From positions 1 to 6,443 of the forward strand of contig JAGVIF010000010.1 in the NCBI GenBank assembly GCA_020056205.1: a stretch of DNA of 6,443 bases. Reading direction: 5' to 3'. This stretch comes from Lentisphaeria bacterium. GTDB lineage: Bacteria > Verrucomicrobiota > Lentisphaeria > Victivallales > GWF2-50-93. Below the pieces are notes generated by a model, which saw only the letters and a program-made list of their open reading frames with translations, was not told the DNA's origin and made no database searches. A program made the translations under genes and the position numbers. Below are positions 3,881-6,443 of this stretch, piece after piece. How positions within the stretch are numbered: the stretch's first letter is position 1; each line of letters opens with the position of its first letter.

Positions 3881-6307
3881 TTATGTTGAGACATCCACCA
3901 TCACGTTTTGTCCGGGTTTTGGCGCTATCTCATTGCCGTTGAATGTGTTGCCGTCAACCTTGATTGAAACTTTTCCGTTTTTCTTGTTTTTTATCCTGAT
4001 GGTGTAGCTGCAGTTTCTGAATTTTCTGGTGATTGTAACGGATTTTATTTCAACGGGAAGGCAGGGATTGATTACGAGTCCGCCGTAGTTCGGTTTTATT
4101 CCGAGTATGTGTTGTGTTATCGCGACATAATTCCAAGCGGCTGTGCCGGTAAGCCATGAATTTTTCGCTTCGCCGTGGGTTGGCGCCGCCTTTCCGGCTA
4201 TCATCTGGGAATAGACATAAGGCTCCATCTTGTGTATATGGCTGATTTCTTCCCGATATGCCGGACAGATTTTTTTGTAATAATCAAAGGCCCTCTCTGA
4301 ATTTCCAAGCACAGTTTCCGCTATGATTATCCACGGATTGTTGTGACAAAAAATTCCTCCGTTTTCCTTGTATCCCGGCGGGTAGGAGCTTATTTCTCCA
4401 AGCTCGATGTGATATTGCGAATATGTGGGACATTGCAGAACGATCCCGTGTTTTGTGGCAAGCCGATCATTGACTGAATCAAGCGCGATTTTCGCAAAAC
4501 CGTCATCAAGCCCTATTCCGGCCATTACACACCACCCCTGCGATTCTATGAAGATTTTTCCTTCCGTATTCTCATTCGATCCGACCTTATTTCCGAAAAA
4601 GTCGTAAGCCCTTAAAAACCAGCGCTCATCACGCCCGAAAGAATTGACGGCGGAAACCATTTGTTTCGCGTGTTTTAGGACTTCTTGTTCGTCATTATTC
4701 ATTCCAAGAATAGAAAGAAGTTTGGCGAATTCAGCGGATGAATAAACGAAGAGACCGGCTATCATGAGTGATTCGGCGGTCTTTCCCATTTTATTGGAAG
4801 TCGTCTGAAATGATTCGTCCGGATTGTCGGAGAAGCAATTAAGGTTCAGGCAGTCGTTCCAATCCGCTCTGCCAATCAGCGGAAGTCCGTGCGGCCCAAG
4901 ATTGTTGAGAGTGAAGCGCCACGAGCGAAAGAGATGATCGAGAAGAGGCGCGGAGAGCTCATCTTTATTTTCGTAGGGAATTTTTTCATTGAGAAAGGAA
5001 AAATCCCCTGTCTCTTTGATGTAGGAACAGACCGATAGAATCAACCACAATGGGTCGTCGTTGAAATTTCCTCCAACGTCGGTATTGCCTCTTTTTGTGA
5101 GGGGTTGATACTGGTGATAGGCGCTTCCGTCCCGCAATTGTGTGGCGGCGATGTCAAGAATGCGTTCTTTAGCCTTTTCCGGTATCATGTGAACGAATCC
5201 GAGCAAGTCTTGGTTTGAATCGCGAAATCCCATTCCGCGTCCGATTCCGGACTCAAAAAATGACGCGCTTCTTGAGAGATTGAATGTTACCATGCATTGG
5301 TATTGATTCCAGATGTTGACCATCCGTTTGAGTTTGGAATCGGCTGTTGATATCGAAAATATCGAGAGTTTATCATCCCAGTATTTCGCCAAATCTCCGA
5401 GGGCATTCTGAAGAGCCTGCGGTGTTGCGAATTTCGCAAATTGCTCGTATGCCGGCGTCTTATTGATTATTCCCGGGGATGCGAATTTTTTATTTTCAGG
5501 CAATTCGATGTATCCGAGAGCGAATATGATTTCCTCCTCCGCACCGATATCCAGTTTAATATCAACGCAATGGGACGCTATTGGAGACCATCCGTAAGCG
5601 ATTGAATTTGAGGCGGTTCCGTTTTCGACTGCGGCGGGGTTGTCGAGTCCTCTGTACGCTCCGACAAATGCTTCTCTGCTTGTGTCGAATCCTTCGATAT
5701 TCTTATTACACGCGTAGTAGGCGTAGTGATTTCTTCTTTCCCTGAATTCAGTCTTGTGAAATATAAAACCGCCTTCAACTTCGACCTCCCCAACGCTGAG
5801 ATTTCGCTGGAAATTTCTGTCATCGGCATCAGCGTTCCAAAGGCAGAACTCGATGAACGAGAATAGTTTAAGATATAGAAGTCGTTTTGATTCATTGCGC
5901 AGTTTTACGCGGTGGATTTCGATGTTTTCTCCGAGTGGCACGAAGTACGTTATTTCCGAAACGACGCCCGATTTCGCCGAATTTATCCTAGTATATCCGA
6001 GTCCGTGCGCGCATTTGTAAGAAGTTAGGGATTTTTTCGCCGGTTGCCAATTGGGATTCCAGAATTTTCCGGAGTCCATGTCCTTAATGTAAAAATATCT
6101 TCCGTTGGAATCGAGAGGAATATTGTTATATCTGTATCTCGTTAATCTTCTCAACTTTGCGTCCTTGTAGAAACTGTATCCGCCTCCGCTGTTTGATACA
6201 ATCCCGAAAAAATTCTCGTTTCCAAGATAATTTATCCACGGAAACGGAGTCTTTGGGGTAGTTATTACGTACTCCTTTCGTCTGTCATCAAAATGTCCGA
6301 ATTTCAT
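3881..6307 (-). CDS. Cellobiose phosphorylase, glycoside hydrolase family 94
   Basis: Reversible phosphorolysis of cellobiose to alpha-glucose 1-phosphate and glucose; probably cytoplasmic, as no signal peptide is visible. The 808 residues match the usual length of about 810-820. The N-terminus (GHFDD at 4-8, EYVITTP at 12-18, PWINYLG at 23-29, [10 protein letters not shown] at 42-51) is typical of cellobiose rather than chitobiose phosphorylases. Approximate domains: beta-sandwich 1-290, helical linker, alpha/alpha barrel about 320-740, C-terminal beta domain. Active-site landmarks are intact: [12 protein letters not shown] (357-367) for the sugar, [10 protein letters not shown] (479-488) with Asp485 as the expected general acid, HNNPW (655-659) and WLTGTAAW (718-725) for phosphate. 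Assignment within GH94 rests on remembered similarity to the Cellvibrio gilvus enzyme, so cellodextrin or related substrates are possible. First full gene of the block, followed after 98 nt by panD. Confidence 0.93.
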   Translation of the reverse strand: MKFGHFDDRRKEYVITTPKTPFPWINYLGNENFFGIVSNSGGGYSFYKDAKLRRLTRYRYNNIPLDSNGRYFYIKDMDSGKFWNPNWQPAKKSLTSYKCAHGLGYTRINSAKSGVVSEITYFVPLGENIEIHRVKLRNESKRLLYLKLFSFIEFCLWNADADDRNFQRNLSVGEVEVEGGFIFHKTEFRERRNHYAYYACNKNIEGFDTSREAFVGAYRGLDNPAAVENGTASNSIAYGWSPIASHCVDIKLDIGAEEEIIFALGYIELPENKKFASPGIINKTPAYEQFAKFATPQALQNALGDLAKYWDDKLSIFSISTADSKLKRMVNIWNQYQCMVTFNLSRSASFFESGIGRGMGFRDSNQDLLGFVHMIPEKAKERILDIAATQLRDGSAYHQYQPLTKRGNTDVGGNFNDDPLWLILSVCSYIKETGDFSFLNEKIPYENKDELSAPLLDHLFRSWRFTLNNLGPHGLPLIGRADWNDCLNLNCFSDNPDESFQTTSNKMGKTAESLMIAGLFVYSSAEFAKLLSILGMNNDEQEVLKHAKQMVSAVNSFGRDERWFLRAYDFFGNKVGSNENTEGKIFIESQGWCVMAGIGLDDGFAKIALDSVNDRLATKHGIVLQCPTYSQYHIELGEISSYPPGYKENGGIFCHNNPWIIIAETVLGNSERAFDYYKKICPAYREEISHIHKMEPYVYSQMIAGKAAPTHGEAKNSWLTGTAAWNYVAITQHILGIKPNYGGLVINPCLPVEIKSVTITRKFRNCSYTIRIKNKKNGKVSIKVDGNTFNGNEIAPKPGQNVMVDVST

Positions 6308-6314
6308 AAATTGT

Positions 6315-6320
6315 CTCCCC
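6315..6320 (-). promoter_or_regulatory. Ribosome binding site of cellobiose phosphorylase gene
   Basis: GGGGAG on the minus strand, 7 nt before the ATG at 6307. It supports that start, which also begins exactly where family members do (M-x-F/Y-GHFDD). Confidence 0.75.
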
Positions 6321-6334
6321 TTTTGTTTTTGGTA

Positions 6335-6443
6335 TTATTCTCCTTTGAGCCAGTTGCAAAAGTCATAAACCGCGCCGTTGCAGATGCCATCGGAGGGCTC
6401 GCAAGTATTTTTGGCAGGGGCAATACCCACAGCGGTCTTGCCC
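6335..6443 (-). CDS. C-terminal fragment of an unidentified protein (5' end outside window)
   Basis: An open frame enters from the right edge of the window and ends at a TAA (6337-6335), giving 35 residues that end in ...GAVYDFCNWLKGE. The composition is protein-like, with an aromatic and acidic end and three cysteines (TCEP, GICN, DFCN). The stop lies 27 nt before the cellobiose phosphorylase start, a spacing usual for an operon. I do not recognise the family. A second minus-strand frame is also open here and ends in a TGA overlapping the next ATG, but its translation (rich in Pro, Ala and Asn-Thr-Lys) looks less natural. The choice between the two frames is a judgement. Confidence 0.45.
   Translation of the reverse strand, partial: GKTAVGIAPAKNTCEPSDGICNGAVYDFCNWLKGE

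Noticed and set aside
3435..4007. Plus-strand open frame of 190 codons
   Set aside because: It runs antisense across panD and the end of the phosphorylase gene, both of which have strong family motifs. It has no ribosome binding site and no recognisable motif.
6308..6443. Second minus-strand frame ending in TGA that overlaps the phosphorylase ATG
   Set aside because: It is open to the window edge and overlaps neatly, but it translates to low-complexity Pro/Ala and Asn/Thr/Lys sequence. The frame ending at 6335 is more protein-like.

Overview
The window reads as one minus-strand gene block from an uncultured-type bacterium with mid-range GC content. The closest matches I can recall are individual protein families, not a particular genome. 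A Tad/Flp-type pilin set next to a GH94 cellobiose phosphorylase and a bacterial pyruvoyl-type PanD fits an anaerobic, sugar-fermenting, probably diderm lineage (Elusimicrobiota/Omnitrophota-like is a guess only). All convincing genes lie on the minus strand, so transcription runs from right to left.

Layout in transcription order. (1) 6443-6335: probable C-terminal end of an unidentified protein cut by the window edge. (2) 6307-3881: cellobiose phosphorylase, full length with intact catalytic motifs. (3) 3782-3414: aspartate 1-decarboxylase PanD; its true start is an internal ATG that restores the family numbering of Lys9, Gly24-Ser25 and Tyr58. (4) 3390-3244: a 48-residue Flp-like pilin, under 60 codons. 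Its reading frame is preceded by an in-frame TAG and then by an ATG that overlaps the panD stop. (5) 3179-2946: a second, 77-residue Flp pilin with a very strong ribosome binding site. (6) 2879-2763: a possible 38-residue glycine/isoleucine-rich membrane microprotein. (7) About 2690-2574: a structured non-coding stretch with two look-alike CCCGAG/CTCGGG hairpins and a longer helix ending in a T-run on the minus strand. (8) 2535-1915: TadE-like pseudopilin. (9) 1913-249: TadG-like protein with a large acidic aromatic-rich ectodomain. (10) 248-1: no convincing gene; it contains a perfect 24-bp palindrome that could act as the operon terminator.

How they work together. Four proteins (two pilins, TadE-like, TadG-like) share a Gly-Gln-Thr motif just before one N-terminal membrane helix, the class III prepilin arrangement. 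Three of them also have the Glu at +5 that prepilin peptidase TadV/CpaA recognises. They are plausibly the structural and pseudopilin components of a Tad-type pilus or secretion device. Its ATPase, platform proteins, secretin and peptidase are not in this window and must be elsewhere. The upstream metabolic genes (cellobiose phosphorolysis; beta-alanine for coenzyme A) have no obvious mechanistic link to pili, and their position upstream may only reflect co-transcription. The most distinctive signals are the amber codon in front of the small pilin, the hidden microprotein, and the twin-hairpin element between pilin and TadE genes.
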